DNA of 48,848 bases from an uncultured Lachnospiraceae bacterium. GTDB taxonomy: Bacteria; Bacillota; Clostridia; Lachnospirales; Lachnospiraceae. The position numbers and the translations under genes are program-made. The notes under the pieces are model-generated. The model saw only the letters and a program-made list of their open reading frames with translations. It did no database searches and was not told where the DNA came from. Location of the stretch: positions 1 through 48,848 of the forward strand of contig ONEJ01000082.1 of assembly GCA_900316805.1 (NCBI GenBank). The letters run 5' to 3'. The stretch's first letter is position 1, and each line of letters opens with the position of its first letter. Below, piece after piece: positions 17,429 to 27,339 of this stretch.

Positions 17429-19035
17429 GAGAACTATTGAACATGGATATACTGATTGGAAATGCCATCTCTGATCCACTTATGGATGCACCGGCACGTA
17501 ATCATATAAATTCAGATGGTTTTGATAATTGTATATCGCAGCCATTTGATGCTCTCTTGGACGCTCCGATTCACCGTCATAAGTGTGTGCGTTTTAGTGA
17601 TCCGCTTTTTGATGCACCAATTAAAAATGTAGAAAAATCTGCAGAAAGAGCACTTGACGGCTGGGAAGGATTTAAGTTAAGCACAGACGATTCAGAAGAT
17701 AATGCAATCGTAGTTTCTCCGGCTACATTATCCTGTTTGAAGGAACGAGGCGATATGCAGCTCGCATTGACAGAAATTGCTGATAAAGTGACAGCTTTTT
17801 GGAAACTCAAGAGAGTGGGCGACAATATATACTACTATAAAGCACCTATTTGGAGAAAACTTTCTGGCTATAAGGAGCTGCGCAAGATAACAGCATCTTG
17901 TCTGGATTGCCATGATTTATTAAAGACTCAGCAGTTTAAGGAAATCTACAATATTCTTCAGGGAAGAATTGAGAAATATGACTACCTGAACTTGAATGAT
18001 GAGAGATATCAGAACTTCATCTGCTTTAATAATGGAATCTATGATGTGATGAGTGATACTATGTTAGCCCATGAATACAAATACCCATTTCTTAATTACA
18101 TTGACTTTGACTATATGCCAGGGGTAGCAGGAGATGGACCAGTTTTTGATGCTTATTTAATCTCCGTCAGCCAAGACAACAGCAATGTTCGTAAGCGAAT
18201 TTTGCAGTGGATGGGATATGTAAGCTGCCCTCTTCCTAATTTGAAAAAGATTGCACTGCTTGTTGGTGAACGAGACAGCGGAAAGACAACTTTAGCAAAT
18301 GTTATGGTAATGATTATTGGGGAAGAGAATGTTCAGTCTTTTAACATGGAGCACATAGGCAGGTTTACAAATCACGCTATGTTTGGAAAACTGTTAGGTC
18401 TTTGTACTGATCTAAGTGGAAAGAGGTTAAAGCCTGAAGCAATGGAGTGGCTTAAAGAGCAGACTGGTGGTGACCATGTGAGTGCTGAGGTTAAATTCGG
18501 TGATCAATACTCATATGTTAGCAACTGCCGATATATTATAGCTTCTAACTTTAGACCGAATTTAGGAAATGATGATGCTCTTGAAAATCGTTTTTTGACA
18601 ATTCCATTTCCGGTATCAGTGCCGGATGAGGAAAAGAATGTCCATCTATTAGAGGATATAAGAAGTGAAATGCAGCATGTATTCTACCTGATGTTTGAGG
18701 AACTTCGAGAATTTATCCGAAATGGAATGAAATTCGCTAATATAGGAGAACTCGAATATTACGTTCCGCAGAATTGCATGGTTAAGCATGAATCTGTGAT
18801 GGACTTCTACGAGGATTGCTGCCTCATAGAAGCTGGAAGCAAGATTGGAGGGACAGAGTTATATAAGTATTATGTTCCTTACTGCCATAGCATAGGTGCA
18901 AAACCAATATCTGAAAGATCCTTTTGCACGCAATTTAAGAAGATTGCTGATTCTAAAGGAATAAAGGAAGATCGAAATGATACTCGTGGATACAAGGGTT
19001 TGTCTGTGAGAGATATTCTTGTGGACAACAAGTAG
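17425..19035 (+). CDS. D5-type (SF3) replicative helicase / phage-plasmid primase-like protein
   Basis: This 536-residue protein has a D5_N-like region (about 150-260: FNNGIYDVMSDTMLAHEY) and an SF3/AAA+ helicase core. Walker A is LLVGERDSGKTTL (about 282-294); Walker B-like GLCTDLSG and sensor region YIIASNFRPN follow, with a C-terminal winged-helix-like end. These helicases unwind origins of phages and integrated elements. No archaeo-eukaryotic primase domain is present, so it would rely on another primase. The N-terminus carries three copies of a DPLxDAP-like motif (16-23, 41-48, 58-65). Its start overlaps the preceding stop (ATGA). Confidence 0.85.
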   Translation: MRELLNMDILIGNAISDPLMDAPARNHINSDGFDNCISQPFDALLDAPIHRHKCVRFSDPLFDAPIKNVEKSAERALDGWEGFKLSTDDSEDNAIVVSPATLSCLKERGDMQLALTEIADKVTAFWKLKRVGDNIYYYKAPIWRKLSGYKELRKITASCLDCHDLLKTQQFKEIYNILQGRIEKYDYLNLNDERYQNFICFNNGIYDVMSDTMLAHEYKYPFLNYIDFDYMPGVAGDGPVFDAYLISVSQDNSNVRKRILQWMGYVSCPLPNLKKIALLVGERDSGKTTLANVMVMIIGEENVQSFNMEHIGRFTNHAMFGKLLGLCTDLSGKRLKPEAMEWLKEQTGGDHVSAEVKFGDQYSYVSNCRYIIASNFRPNLGNDDALENRFLTIPFPVSVPDEEKNVHLLEDIRSEMQHVFYLMFEELREFIRNGMKFANIGELEYYVPQNCMVKHESVMDFYEDCCLIEAGSKIGGTELYKYYVPYCHSIGAKPISERSFCTQFKKIADSKGIKEDRNDTRGYKGLSVRDILVDNK

Positions 19036-19039
19036 TCGA

Positions 19040-19107
19040 ATAGTTGTATATCACGTTCCCATATTATTACTCCGTGGGCAATAATATGGGAACGATACTA
19101 CAACTAT
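19040..19107. repeat. 68-nt near-perfect palindrome between helicase and excisionase genes
   Basis: The inner arms GTTCCCATATTATT (19055-19068) and AATAATATGGGAAC (19080-19093) are perfect. The outer arms ATAGTTGTA (19040-19048) and TACAACTAT (19099-19107) are also perfect, with only small bulges between. The loop is 11 bases. There is no T-run after it, so it is probably not a terminator. It may be an origin, nick site or regulatory hairpin. Confidence 0.75.
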
Positions 19108-19128
19108 ACTATTAGAGGAGGATTGTAA

Positions 19129-19425
19129 ATGGCTAATATAATGAATCAAGCAACTGTTGCGGATGCAATCGCAGCAAGACAAAACAAAGATTATGATTTT
19201 AGCAGTGAAGTTAATGTATCGAATGCCAGTGAGGAGAAAGCGGTTTATACGCCGGAAGAAATAAAAAGCATACTTTCAATGAGCCGCGCAAAAACGTATT
19301 CTTATTTGGCTGAAGTCGCAGAGAAGCAAAAACCCTTTAGGGTGCTAAAAATTGGCAGGTTAGTCAGGATTCCAAAGATTGATTTCGATAAATGGCTTGC
19401 TGGAACGCAGGAGGAGGCTGGATAA
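19129..19425 (+). CDS. Excisionase-like helix-turn-helix protein
   Basis: This 98-residue protein has an unstructured, Asn/Ala-rich N-terminus (1-38) and a C-terminal excisionase-family HTH (about 40-90: YTPEEIKSILSMSRAKTYSYL, then FRVLKIGRLVRIPKIDFDKWL). It lies directly before two tyrosine integrases, the usual position of a recombination directionality factor. AGAGGAGG precedes ATG 19129. The integrase ATG follows one base after its stop, so they are co-translated. It is the likely excision factor of this element. Confidence 0.82.
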   Translation: MANIMNQATVADAIAARQNKDYDFSSEVNVSNASEEKAVYTPEEIKSILSMSRAKTYSYLAEVAEKQKPFRVLKIGRLVRIPKIDFDKWLAGTQEEAG

Positions 19426-19426
19426 A

Positions 19427-20596
19427 ATGACAAAACGAAGTAAAGGAGCTGCTTTCTTTGAAGGCAGCTCTTGGAAGCACAGGGTTAAGATATTGAAGCC
19501 TGATGGCTCTATTGAATATACGAAGCGTGGTGGTTTTGCTACACAGGATGAAGCGGAGAAAAGCTACAAGCAATATGAAACGACATTCCAAAAAGCTTAT
19601 AGAGATCGCCAGATGGAGCAAGGTCTTGGTGCTGACATGGGGCTAAAAGAGTATCTGGAGTATTGGTTTGAGAACGAATTTAGCAGCAGAATAGAAAGCA
19701 CTACCCGAATGGTGGGGAGCTATACTTTATACAATCTGCTTCTTCCTCATTTAGAGCAGGAAATCAAGCTTCGACATCTTAACAGTGGTTATTTGGATGC
19801 TCTGTTACTGGCTGCATCGAAAGCCTGTCCATCAGCAGGTAATAAATCCAGAGAATTTTTGAACATGGCTCTGAGCGACGCTGTTCTTCATGGATATATA
19901 AGCAAGAACCCAGTGAAAGATACGAAGCCCTATTCACGACCAAAGCCCAAAGTACGCATTCTTTCAAAGGAAAAGCTTAAAATATTCATGGAAGCCGCCT
20001 ATCATACGAACTGGTATCTTGAAATTTTACTCGCAGTTACTTGTGGACTGCGAAAGGGCGAGATATTAGCTCTCTCATTTGATAGTTTTGATAAAAATGA
20101 AATGTCGGTTACGATAACAAAGCAGATTACATCAAACCCAATAGTTGAAAATGGGGGATTTAAGATTATGGAATATGGTGCTGTAGAGAAGTATCCTAAG
20201 ACCGCGGAAAGCATTAGGACAATCAGAGTGCCACAGGCAGTATTGAACGAGCTGGTAAAACGAGAGAATGTTATAAAGGGTGACAAAATTAAATTTGGAT
20301 CGGATTACATTGACAACGGTTTTATTTCTTGTCAATCCAATGGAATGCCCCATTCTTTATCGGCTTTCAATCAGGCATTAACAAGAATTTGTGAGAGACA
20401 TTCGCTGCCACATATTACCCCGCATTCTTTAAGACATCAATACGCAACAATACTGATGGAGAATGGTGTTCCAATACCAAAAATTTCAGCCCTGCTTGGG
20501 CATAAATCTGTTACAACCACTTATGATTACTATTGCGAGGTAATGGACGAAGAGGAGCATATCATTGATTTTCTTAACGCATCATTTATTCCATAG
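19427..20596 (+). CDS. Tyrosine recombinase/integrase 1
   Basis: This 389-residue integrase has an N-terminal arm-binding region (about 10-60), a SAM-like core-binding domain (about 75-170) and a C-terminal catalytic domain. Visible active-site residues are Arg209 (CGLRKGE), His333 and Arg336 (HSLRHQ), His359 (LGHKS) and Tyr368 in TTYDYY. AGGAGG precedes ATG 19427; a start 48 bases upstream would overlap the excisionase gene. It lies directly upstream of a second full-length integrase in the same operon. Confidence 0.92.
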   Translation: MTKRSKGAAFFEGSSWKHRVKILKPDGSIEYTKRGGFATQDEAEKSYKQYETTFQKAYRDRQMEQGLGADMGLKEYLEYWFENEFSSRIESTTRMVGSYTLYNLLLPHLEQEIKLRHLNSGYLDALLLAASKACPSAGNKSREFLNMALSDAVLHGYISKNPVKDTKPYSRPKPKVRILSKEKLKIFMEAAYHTNWYLEILLAVTCGLRKGEILALSFDSFDKNEMSVTITKQITSNPIVENGGFKIMEYGAVEKYPKTAESIRTIRVPQAVLNELVKRENVIKGDKIKFGSDYIDNGFISCQSNGMPHSLSAFNQALTRICERHSLPHITPHSLRHQYATILMENGVPIPKISALLGHKSVTTTYDYYCEVMDEEEHIIDFLNASFIP

Positions 20597-20617
20597 AAAG
20601 AAGGGAGATGAGAGAAA

Positions 20618-21925
20618 ATGGAAAAAGGGCTATCTGAGTATGTAGATTTTTCCGTGTATAACGTTACTACGATAAAGAATGGTTACGGTTATCGGGTGGT
20701 GCTAAAATATGCGGATGGCACAAAGAAAACCCAGCAGAAATCTGGATTTTCGAGCAAAAGGGAAGCCCAGAAAGCTAGGGAGAGAACGATTGCGGAGCTT
20801 TATAATGGTGAGTATATCGTTCATGCAGGTATCAGTGTAAAAGATTTTATGTGGCTCTGGCTCGAAGAAGATATCAGAAATCGGACAGATAGTGACGATA
20901 CCTATTCTACATTCAAGGGCATCGTAAAGAATCATGTGGTGCCAGAGATTGGAAATAAGCAGATGTCGATGGTTACGCCTGGGGATATACAGAAGCTATA
21001 TAACAAGAAAGCGGAGTATTCTCTTTCTGTTGTGCGACTGGTGAAAGCGGTGCTTTGCATCGCTTTTCGTTATGCAGAAGATAAGAAGATCATATCACAT
21101 AATCCAACAAAAGGAGTGAACCTTCCCAAACATAGTGTCGAGAGTAAGCCGTATCATACAAGAATAATTGATACGACAAAAACGCTGGATATGGAGCAGA
21201 TTATGTTATTGCTCGAAAAGAGCAGAGAAACAAAAATACATATGCAGGTGTGCTTCAATGTCCTTATGGGGCTTCGCAGAGGCGAAATCAATGGAGTTAA
21301 ATATTCAGATGTTGACTATGTAAACCATACTCTGACGATTGAGCGTCAGTTGGGTAAGGTGCTCGGTGCAAAGAAAGAAGACTATGCTCTCAAAACGCTG
21401 ACAAAACAGGAAATTGATGTTAAAACTGAATCCAGCCACAGAGTGCTTCCGATTCCGGATTATGTATTTGAAGCAATTCAGGAAGAACGAAAGAGGTATG
21501 AGGCGAACAGACGACGCAGAAGCACGACTTTTCAGGACATGGATTATATCTGCTGCTCCAGTTATGGAAGACCTCGTAGTAAAAATTATCACTGGACGCA
21601 TTATAAGCAGCTCCTTGCAGACTGTGGACTGCCTGATATCAGATGGCATGATCTACGCTCTACGTTTTGTACGCTTCTAATCCAGAATGATTTCTCTCCG
21701 AAAGCAGTATCAAGGCTGATGGGACACGCACGAGAAATCATTACGCTGGATGTTTATAGTGACAAGCAAAAGCTCATAGCCGATTGTATTCCAGAGATTA
21801 GTGATTATCTGGAGGAAATACTTCCAAAAGACGATGACAGTAGTGAGGCTAAAAATCTGACAGATGTAGAGCTTGACTTTAGTGATATATTGCCTTATGG
21901 GAGTAATGCAGATGATGCAGGATAA
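20618..21925 (+). CDS. Tyrosine recombinase/integrase 2
   Basis: This 435-residue integrase has an AP2-like arm-binding start (YGYRVVLKYADGTKKTQQKSGFSSKREAQKAR), a core-binding domain (about 65-165) and a complete catalytic domain: Arg220 (GLRRGE), His344 and Arg347 (HDLRST), His370 (MGHAR) and Tyr380 (LDVYSD). An acidic tail of about 50 residues follows. AAGGGAG precedes ATG 20618. It is the last element gene before the uvrB promoter region and is the best candidate for the enzyme that placed the element in uvrB. Confidence 0.92.
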   Translation: MEKGLSEYVDFSVYNVTTIKNGYGYRVVLKYADGTKKTQQKSGFSSKREAQKARERTIAELYNGEYIVHAGISVKDFMWLWLEEDIRNRTDSDDTYSTFKGIVKNHVVPEIGNKQMSMVTPGDIQKLYNKKAEYSLSVVRLVKAVLCIAFRYAEDKKIISHNPTKGVNLPKHSVESKPYHTRIIDTTKTLDMEQIMLLLEKSRETKIHMQVCFNVLMGLRRGEINGVKYSDVDYVNHTLTIERQLGKVLGAKKEDYALKTLTKQEIDVKTESSHRVLPIPDYVFEAIQEERKRYEANRRRRSTTFQDMDYICCSSYGRPRSKNYHWTHYKQLLADCGLPDIRWHDLRSTFCTLLIQNDFSPKAVSRLMGHAREIITLDVYSDKQKLIADCIPEISDYLEEILPKDDDSSEAKNLTDVELDFSDILPYGSNADDAG

Positions 21926-22238
21926 TCGTTTTTTGGAAGGGTTCAATCGTTTGTGATTGGTGTTGATGGAATGACCGCGAAGCGGGTATTTTCAACATTT
22001 TTTGTCTGTCTGGATATAGACTTGCAAAGATGTGTATGGTATAATTTTTGGTAATTGTGCCCCTCTATATAATACTGTCTAATCCATGTAGTTACAGGCG
22101 GTATTGGGGAGTTTCAAAAAAGAGAGTTTGTGACCAGCATTCGTATTCTGCTGATTTTGGAAGAAATCAAGGATTGCTCAGTACGAATTTGTGGCGAATA
22201 GACGAACTTTTTTACTATGACAAACAGGAGGTGGTTTT
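21926..22238. other. Right-end intergenic region of the element and uvrB leader
   Basis: No gene was found here. It contains a weak hairpin (CCGC/GCGG, 21975-21985) followed by a T-rich stretch that may end the integrase operon, the uvrB promoter (22017-22045) and a leader of roughly 185 bases before the uvrB start. No LexA-type box (GAAC-N4-GTTC) was found. Confidence 0.6.
22017..22045 (+). promoter_or_regulatory. Promoter for uvrB-uvrA
   Basis: TAGACT (22017-22022), a 17-base spacer and TATAAT (22040-22045) with an extended -10 TGG directly before it. Because it lies on the element side of the inferred junction, uvrB transcription may be driven by the element. Confidence 0.65.
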
Positions 22239-24239
22239 GTGCAAGATGGACAAAATCTGTTCAAGCTTCATGCACCATACCAGCCCACAGGCGACCAGCC
22301 TCAAGCGATAGAAGAACTTGTAAAAGGCTTCAAGGAAGGCAACCAATTCCAGACTTTACTAGGTGTTACAGGCTCAGGCAAGACATTCACGATGGCTAAC
22401 GTGATAGCGGCTTTGAATAAGCCCACTTTGGTAATATCTCACAATAAGACGCTTGCTGCCCAGCTCTATGGTGAGATGAAAGAGTATTTTCCTGAAAATG
22501 CCGTTGAGTATTTTGTCTCATATTACGACTACTACCAGCCGGAGGCCTACGTGCCCCAGTCGGATACCTATATCGCCAAGGATTCCTCCATTAATGATGA
22601 GATTGATAAGCTGCGTCTGTCGGCCACCGCTGCCCTGTCGGAGCGGCAGGATGTAATTATTGTGGCGTCCGTATCCTGTATCTACGGTCTCGGAAGCCCC
22701 GATGAATGGCTGGGAATGAGTCTGTCCTTAAGACCGGGGATGGAGAAGGATCGGGATGAGGCAGTCCATGCCCTGATCGACATGCAGTACAGCCGTAATG
22801 ATATGGACTTTAAGAGAGGAACTTTCCGGGTACACGGAGATGTGCTGGATATTTTTCCGGCAAACAATTCAGAAACGGCGATTCGCGTGGAGTTTTTCGG
22901 GGATGAGATCGACCGGATCACGGAGATTGATGTGCTGACAGGAGAGATAAAGTGTACCCTGGAGCACGCCATGATCTTTCCCGCTTCCCACTATGTAGTT
23001 TCCCAGGATAAGATCAACCGGGCCTGTGACAATATCGAGAAGGAACTGGCAGAGCAGGTGAAGTTCTTCAAGGGGGAAGATAAGCTGATCGAAGCCCAGC
23101 GGATTGCAGAGCGGACGAATTTTGATATAGAGATGATGCGGGAGACGGGCTTTTGTTCCGGTATTGAGAATTATTCAAGACACCTGAATTTCCAGCCTGC
23201 CGGAGCACCGCCCATGACCCTTTTGGATTTCTTCCCGGATGATTTTCTCATAATCGTGGATGAGTCCCATATTACGATTCCCCAGGTGCGGGGCATGTAT
23301 GCGGGAGACCGCTCCAGGAAGCAGACTCTGGTGGACTATGGGTTCCGGCTTCCGTCGGCACTGGACAACCGGCCGTTGAATTTCGAGGAGTTTGAGGGGA
23401 AGATTGACCAGATGCTTTTTGTGTCCGCGACCCCTAATGAATATGAAGATACCCATGAACTGCTTCGGGTAGAGCAGGTGATCCGCCCTACCGGACTTCT
23501 GGATCCGGAGATTTCCGTTCGTCCGGTGGAGGGACAGATCGATGATCTGATCTCTGAGGTCAATAAGGAGACAGCCAAGCATCATAAGGTGCTGATCACC
23601 ACATTGACCAAGCGGATGGCAGAGGATCTGACCCAGTATATGAGCGAAGTGGGGATCCGTGTGAAGTATCTCCATTCGGATATTGACACCCTGGAGCGGT
23701 CAGAAATCATCCGTGACCTCCGATTGGATGTTTTTGATGTGCTGGTGGGAATCAACCTTCTCCGTGAGGGACTGGATATACCGGAAATTACATTGGTTGC
23801 GATCCTGGATGCGGATAAGGAAGGCTTCCTGCGTTCGGAGACTTCCCTGATCCAGACCATTGGCCGTGCGGCCCGAAACAGTGAGGGACATGTCATCATG
23901 TATGCTGAAAAGATCACGGATTCCATGCGGGCAGCCATCGATGAGACCATGCGGCGCCGTAAGATTCAGCAGGATTACAATGAGGCCCATGGCATTGTTC
24001 CAAAGACCATCCAAAAATCCGTGCGTGATTTGATCGCAATATCCAAGAAGGTAGCGGCGCAGGAGGCGAAGTTTACGAAGGATCCGGAATCCATGAGCCG
24101 TGAGGAACTGGAGAAGCTGGTCGCAGATATCCAGAAGAAGATGAAGAAAGCAGCTACAGAGCTGAATTTTGAGGCGGCGGCAGAGTACAGGGATCAGATG
24201 ATATCCCTCAAGAAGATGTTACAGGAAGAGAGCAGATAA
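22239..24239 (+). CDS. uvrB: Excinuclease ABC subunit B (UvrB), apparently chimeric at its 5' end
   Basis: This 666-residue protein is the damage-verifying helicase of nucleotide excision repair. It shows Walker A TGSGKT (about 44-49), the beta-hairpin region [17 protein letters not shown] (about 95-111), the DESH box, helicase motifs [13 protein letters not shown] and QTIGRAARN, and the C-terminal UVR domain that binds UvrC. GTG 22239 follows AGGAGG. The first 100 codons have one CTG among nine Leu and ATA for all three Ile. From about codon 101 CTG dominates and ATA disappears, and GC rises from about 45% to about 55% by hand count. I infer that an integration or recombination junction lies at about 22,521-22,541. 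uvrA follows after one base. Confidence 0.97.
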   Translation: MQDGQNLFKLHAPYQPTGDQPQAIEELVKGFKEGNQFQTLLGVTGSGKTFTMANVIAALNKPTLVISHNKTLAAQLYGEMKEYFPENAVEYFVSYYDYYQPEAYVPQSDTYIAKDSSINDEIDKLRLSATAALSERQDVIIVASVSCIYGLGSPDEWLGMSLSLRPGMEKDRDEAVHALIDMQYSRNDMDFKRGTFRVHGDVLDIFPANNSETAIRVEFFGDEIDRITEIDVLTGEIKCTLEHAMIFPASHYVVSQDKINRACDNIEKELAEQVKFFKGEDKLIEAQRIAERTNFDIEMMRETGFCSGIENYSRHLNFQPAGAPPMTLLDFFPDDFLIIVDESHITIPQVRGMYAGDRSRKQTLVDYGFRLPSALDNRPLNFEEFEGKIDQMLFVSATPNEYEDTHELLRVEQVIRPTGLLDPEISVRPVEGQIDDLISEVNKETAKHHKVLITTLTKRMAEDLTQYMSEVGIRVKYLHSDIDTLERSEIIRDLRLDVFDVLVGINLLREGLDIPEITLVAILDADKEGFLRSETSLIQTIGRAARNSEGHVIMYAEKITDSMRAAIDETMRRRKIQQDYNEAHGIVPKTIQKSVRDLIAISKKVAAQEAKFTKDPESMSREELEKLVADIQKKMKKAATELNFEAAAEYRDQMISLKKMLQEESR

Positions 24240-24240
24240 C

Positions 24241-27078
24241 ATGGCAAAGAAGAAAGAAAGAAAATATATTAAGATACGGGGTGCCAGTGAGCACAATTTA
24301 AAGTCCATTGATATTGATATCCCCAGAGATGAATTTGTGGTGCTGACGGGATTGTCGGGATCGGGAAAGTCATCCCTTGCCTTTGATACCATCTATGCAG
24401 AGGGTCAGAGAAGATATATGGAGTCTCTGTCCTCCTATGCAAGACAGTTTCTTGGGCAGATGGAGAAACCCAATGTAGAATCGATCGAGGGACTTCCGCC
24501 GGCCATCTCCATTGACCAGAAGTCCACCAACCGCAATCCCCGGTCTACTGTGGGAACGGTGACGGAAATCTACGACTATTTCCGTCTTCTGTATGCGAGA
24601 ATCGGAATTCCCCACTGTCCCAAGTGTGGACGTGCTATTGAGAAGCAGACCATAGATCAGATGGTGGATGCGGTGATGCAGCTGCCGGAGCGGACGAAGA
24701 TTCAGGTGCTGGCGCCGGTGGTAAGAGGCCGCAAGGGAGAACACCAGAAGCTTTTCGAGAAGGCCAAAAAGAGCGGCTATGTCCGGGTGATCGTGGATGG
24801 AAGTATGTACGATCTGTCCGAGGAAATCCCCATGGACAAGAATATCAAGCATAATATCGACATCGTTGTGGATCGTCTTGTGGTAAAGGAGGGAATCGAG
24901 AAGAGGCTGACAGATTCCCTGGAGAACGTATTTGCCCTGACGGAGGGCAACGCTATCATAGATGTGGTGGATGGACAGCAGATGAATTTTTCCCAGAAGT
25001 TTGCCTGCCCGGACTGTAACGTCAGCATTGATGAGGTGGAGCCCAGAAGCTTTTCCTTCAATAATCCCTTTGGTGCCTGTCCGGTGTGCTACGGACTTGG
25101 GTATAAGATGGAATTCGATGAGGAACTGATGATTCCGGATAAGAGCCTTTCCCTGGCGGAGGGGGCAATACAGGTGATGGGATGGCAGTCCTGTACGGAT
25201 CCTTCCAGCTATACCTATGCAACCCTGCAGGCTTTGTCGGAGGGCTATGGCTTTTCTCTGGATACGCCTTATGGGGAACTGCCGAAGGAAATCCGGCACA
25301 TGCTTCTTCACGGCGGGGATGGGAGAGTCCTGAAGGTCCGTTACAAGGGGCAGCGGGGCGAGGGTGTTTATGATCTGAATTGGGAAGGCCTTATTAAGAA
25401 TGTGGAGCGGCGTTACCGGGAGACGGGATCTGACACCACGAAGCAGGAATACGAGCAGTTTATGCGGATTACCCCCTGTGCGTCCTGCCATGGACAGAGG
25501 CTGAAGCAGAGCTCTCTTGCCGTGACGGTATGCGATAAGAATATTTATGAGATGACGACCATGTCCGTGAAGGAATTGGTGGTATTTCTGGATCGGATGA
25601 AACTGACCGAGCAGCAGCAGTTTATCGGGAACCAGATCCTTAAGGAAATCCGTTCCCGGGTGGGATTTTTGCAGGAGGTGGGACTGGAATACCTGACCCT
25701 GACCCGTGCCACGGCTTCCCTGTCGGGAGGCGAGGCCCAGCGGATCCGTCTGGCCACCCAGATCGGCTCCGGGCTGGTGGGAGTTGCCTATATTCTGGAC
25801 GAGCCCAGCATAGGGCTGCATCAGAGAGATAATGATAAGCTGCTTCACGCCCTGATGAACCTGAAGAATCTGGGGAATACCCTCATCGTGGTGGAGCATG
25901 ATGAGGATACTATGCGGGCAGCGGATTTTATTGTGGATATCGGACCGGCTGCCGGTGTGCACGGCGGTGAGGTGGTGGTTGCGGGAACGGCAGCGGAGAT
26001 CATGAAGTGCAGACGTTCTGTTACCGGAGATTATCTCAGCGGCAGAAAGAAAATCCCGGTTCCCGCAGAGCGGAGGAAACCTACGGGCTTTATCACCATC
26101 AAAGGAGCCAGGGAGAACAACCTGAAGAATATCGATGTGGATATCCCTCTGGGAGTGATGACCTGTATTACCGGTGTGTCAGGCTCCGGCAAAAGTTCCC
26201 TGACCAATGAGATCCTTTATAAGCATCTGGCAAGAACTTTAAACCGCGCCCGCTGTATTCCGGGGGAGCACGATGACATTCTGGGGCTGGAGCAGCTGGA
26301 CAAGATCATTGACATTGACCAGTCTCCCATAGGGCGGACCCCAAGGTCCAATCCCGCAACCTACACCGGAGTCTTTGATATGATCCGGGATCTGTTTGCG
26401 GCTACACCGGATGCCAAGGCCCGGGGTTACAAAAAGGGCCGTTTCAGCTTTAACGTGAAGGGTGGCCGCTGCGAGGCCTGCAGCGGAGACGGAATCCTTA
26501 AGATTGAGATGCACTTCCTGCCGGATGTGTATGTGCCCTGTGAGGTCTGCGGCGGTAAGCGCTATAACCGGGAAACACTGGAGGTGAAGTATAAGGGAAA
26601 GAGCATTTACGATGTGCTGGACATGACAGTGGAGGAAGCCCTTGATTTCTTCAAAAATGTGCCCACCATTGAGCGGAAGATCCAGACTCTGTACGATGTG
26701 GGACTTTCCTATATCAAACTGGGACAGCCTTCCACAGAGCTGTCCGGCGGCGAGGCCCAGCGGATCAAGCTAGCCACAGAGTTCAGCAAGAGAGGAACCG
26801 GACGAACCATCTACGTGCTGGATGAACCTACAACGGGACTTCATTTTGCAGATGTACACAAGCTGGTGGAAATCTTGAGAAAACTGTCTGACAGCGGCAA
26901 TACCGTTGTGGTCATTGAACACAACCTGGATGTGATCAAAACTGCGGATTACATCATTGATATGGGCCCGGAGGGTGGAGATGGCGGCGGCACCGTGATC
27001 GCCAAGGGAACACCGGAGGAGGTCTGCCAGGTTCCGCAGTCCTATACGGGACAGTTTTTAAAGCCGTATCTGTCCTGA
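24241..27078 (+). CDS. uvrA: Excinuclease ABC subunit A (UvrA)
   Basis: This 945-residue tandem ABC ATPase finds DNA lesions together with UvrB. The first ATPase half has [12 protein letters not shown] (about 34-45) and a zinc-binding cluster; the second half has [10 protein letters not shown] and a further zinc cluster ([18 protein letters not shown]). Both signature motifs (LSGGEAQRI) are present and followed by Walker B sequences ([20 protein letters not shown]). The length matches normal UvrA. Its ATG is one base after the uvrB stop, with the ribosome binding site (CAGGAAGAG) inside uvrB, so the two subunits are co-translated. Codon use is uniformly host-like. Confidence 0.98.
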   Translation: MAKKKERKYIKIRGASEHNLKSIDIDIPRDEFVVLTGLSGSGKSSLAFDTIYAEGQRRYMESLSSYARQFLGQMEKPNVESIEGLPPAISIDQKSTNRNPRSTVGTVTEIYDYFRLLYARIGIPHCPKCGRAIEKQTIDQMVDAVMQLPERTKIQVLAPVVRGRKGEHQKLFEKAKKSGYVRVIVDGSMYDLSEEIPMDKNIKHNIDIVVDRLVVKEGIEKRLTDSLENVFALTEGNAIIDVVDGQQMNFSQKFACPDCNVSIDEVEPRSFSFNNPFGACPVCYGLGYKMEFDEELMIPDKSLSLAEGAIQVMGWQSCTDPSSYTYATLQALSEGYGFSLDTPYGELPKEIRHMLLHGGDGRVLKVRYKGQRGEGVYDLNWEGLIKNVERRYRETGSDTTKQEYEQFMRITPCASCHGQRLKQSSLAVTVCDKNIYEMTTMSVKELVVFLDRMKLTEQQQFIGNQILKEIRSRVGFLQEVGLEYLTLTRATASLSGGEAQRIRLATQIGSGLVGVAYILDEPSIGLHQRDNDKLLHALMNLKNLGNTLIVVEHDEDTMRAADFIVDIGPAAGVHGGEVVVAGTAAEIMKCRRSVTGDYLSGRKKIPVPAERRKPTGFITIKGARENNLKNIDVDIPLGVMTCITGVSGSGKSSLTNEILYKHLARTLNRARCIPGEHDDILGLEQLDKIIDIDQSPIGRTPRSNPATYTGVFDMIRDLFAATPDAKARGYKKGRFSFNVKGGRCEACSGDGILKIEMHFLPDVYVPCEVCGGKRYNRETLEVKYKGKSIYDVLDMTVEEALDFFKNVPTIERKIQTLYDVGLSYIKLGQPSTELSGGEAQRIKLATEFSKRGTGRTIYVLDEPTTGLHFADVHKLVEILRKLSDSGNTVVVIEHNLDVIKTADYIIDMGPEGGDGGGTVIAKGTPEEVCQVPQSYTGQFLKPYLS

Positions 27079-27167
27079 GTTTTTCGTGGATATCCGATAA
27101 AATCATTACCAAAAAATGGCATAATTCTTATATTTTTATGAAATCTACCCGGCAGGGAAAAAAATGT

Positions 27168-27195
27168 TTGAAAAATGGAATTTATTGTATATAAT
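27168..27195 (+). promoter_or_regulatory. Sigma-A promoter upstream of mbl
   Basis: TTGAAA (27168-27173) and TATAAT (27190-27195) are separated by 16 bases, in the ~260-base gap between uvrA and mbl. The leader to the mbl start is about 140 bases. Confidence 0.65.
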
Positions 27196-27339
27196 GTTAC
27201 TGTATGTATAAAATATGATTAACTGCGGTTTTTTGGCTTATCATTTGAAAAGGGTTTCAGATGAGAGCGGGGACAGATTCGCAAGCAGACAGATTTGGAA
27301 TAGATGTAGATAAAATTATAGGAAGGGGTATTGTTTGGA

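Noticed and set aside
14801-21967. GTGTTGAT at 14801-14808 and 21960-21967 as attachment-site direct repeats
   Set aside because: Eight bases are expected by chance over this distance, and no flanking symmetry supports it.
22046-22238. LexA/DinR box in the uvrB leader
   Set aside because: No GAAC-N4-GTTC or close variant was found by eye between the promoter and the start codon.
24370-25962. 530-codon open frame on the minus strand opposite uvrA
   Set aside because: It is antisense to a fully conserved gene, has no ribosome binding site and shows composition expected of a mirrored GC-rich frame.
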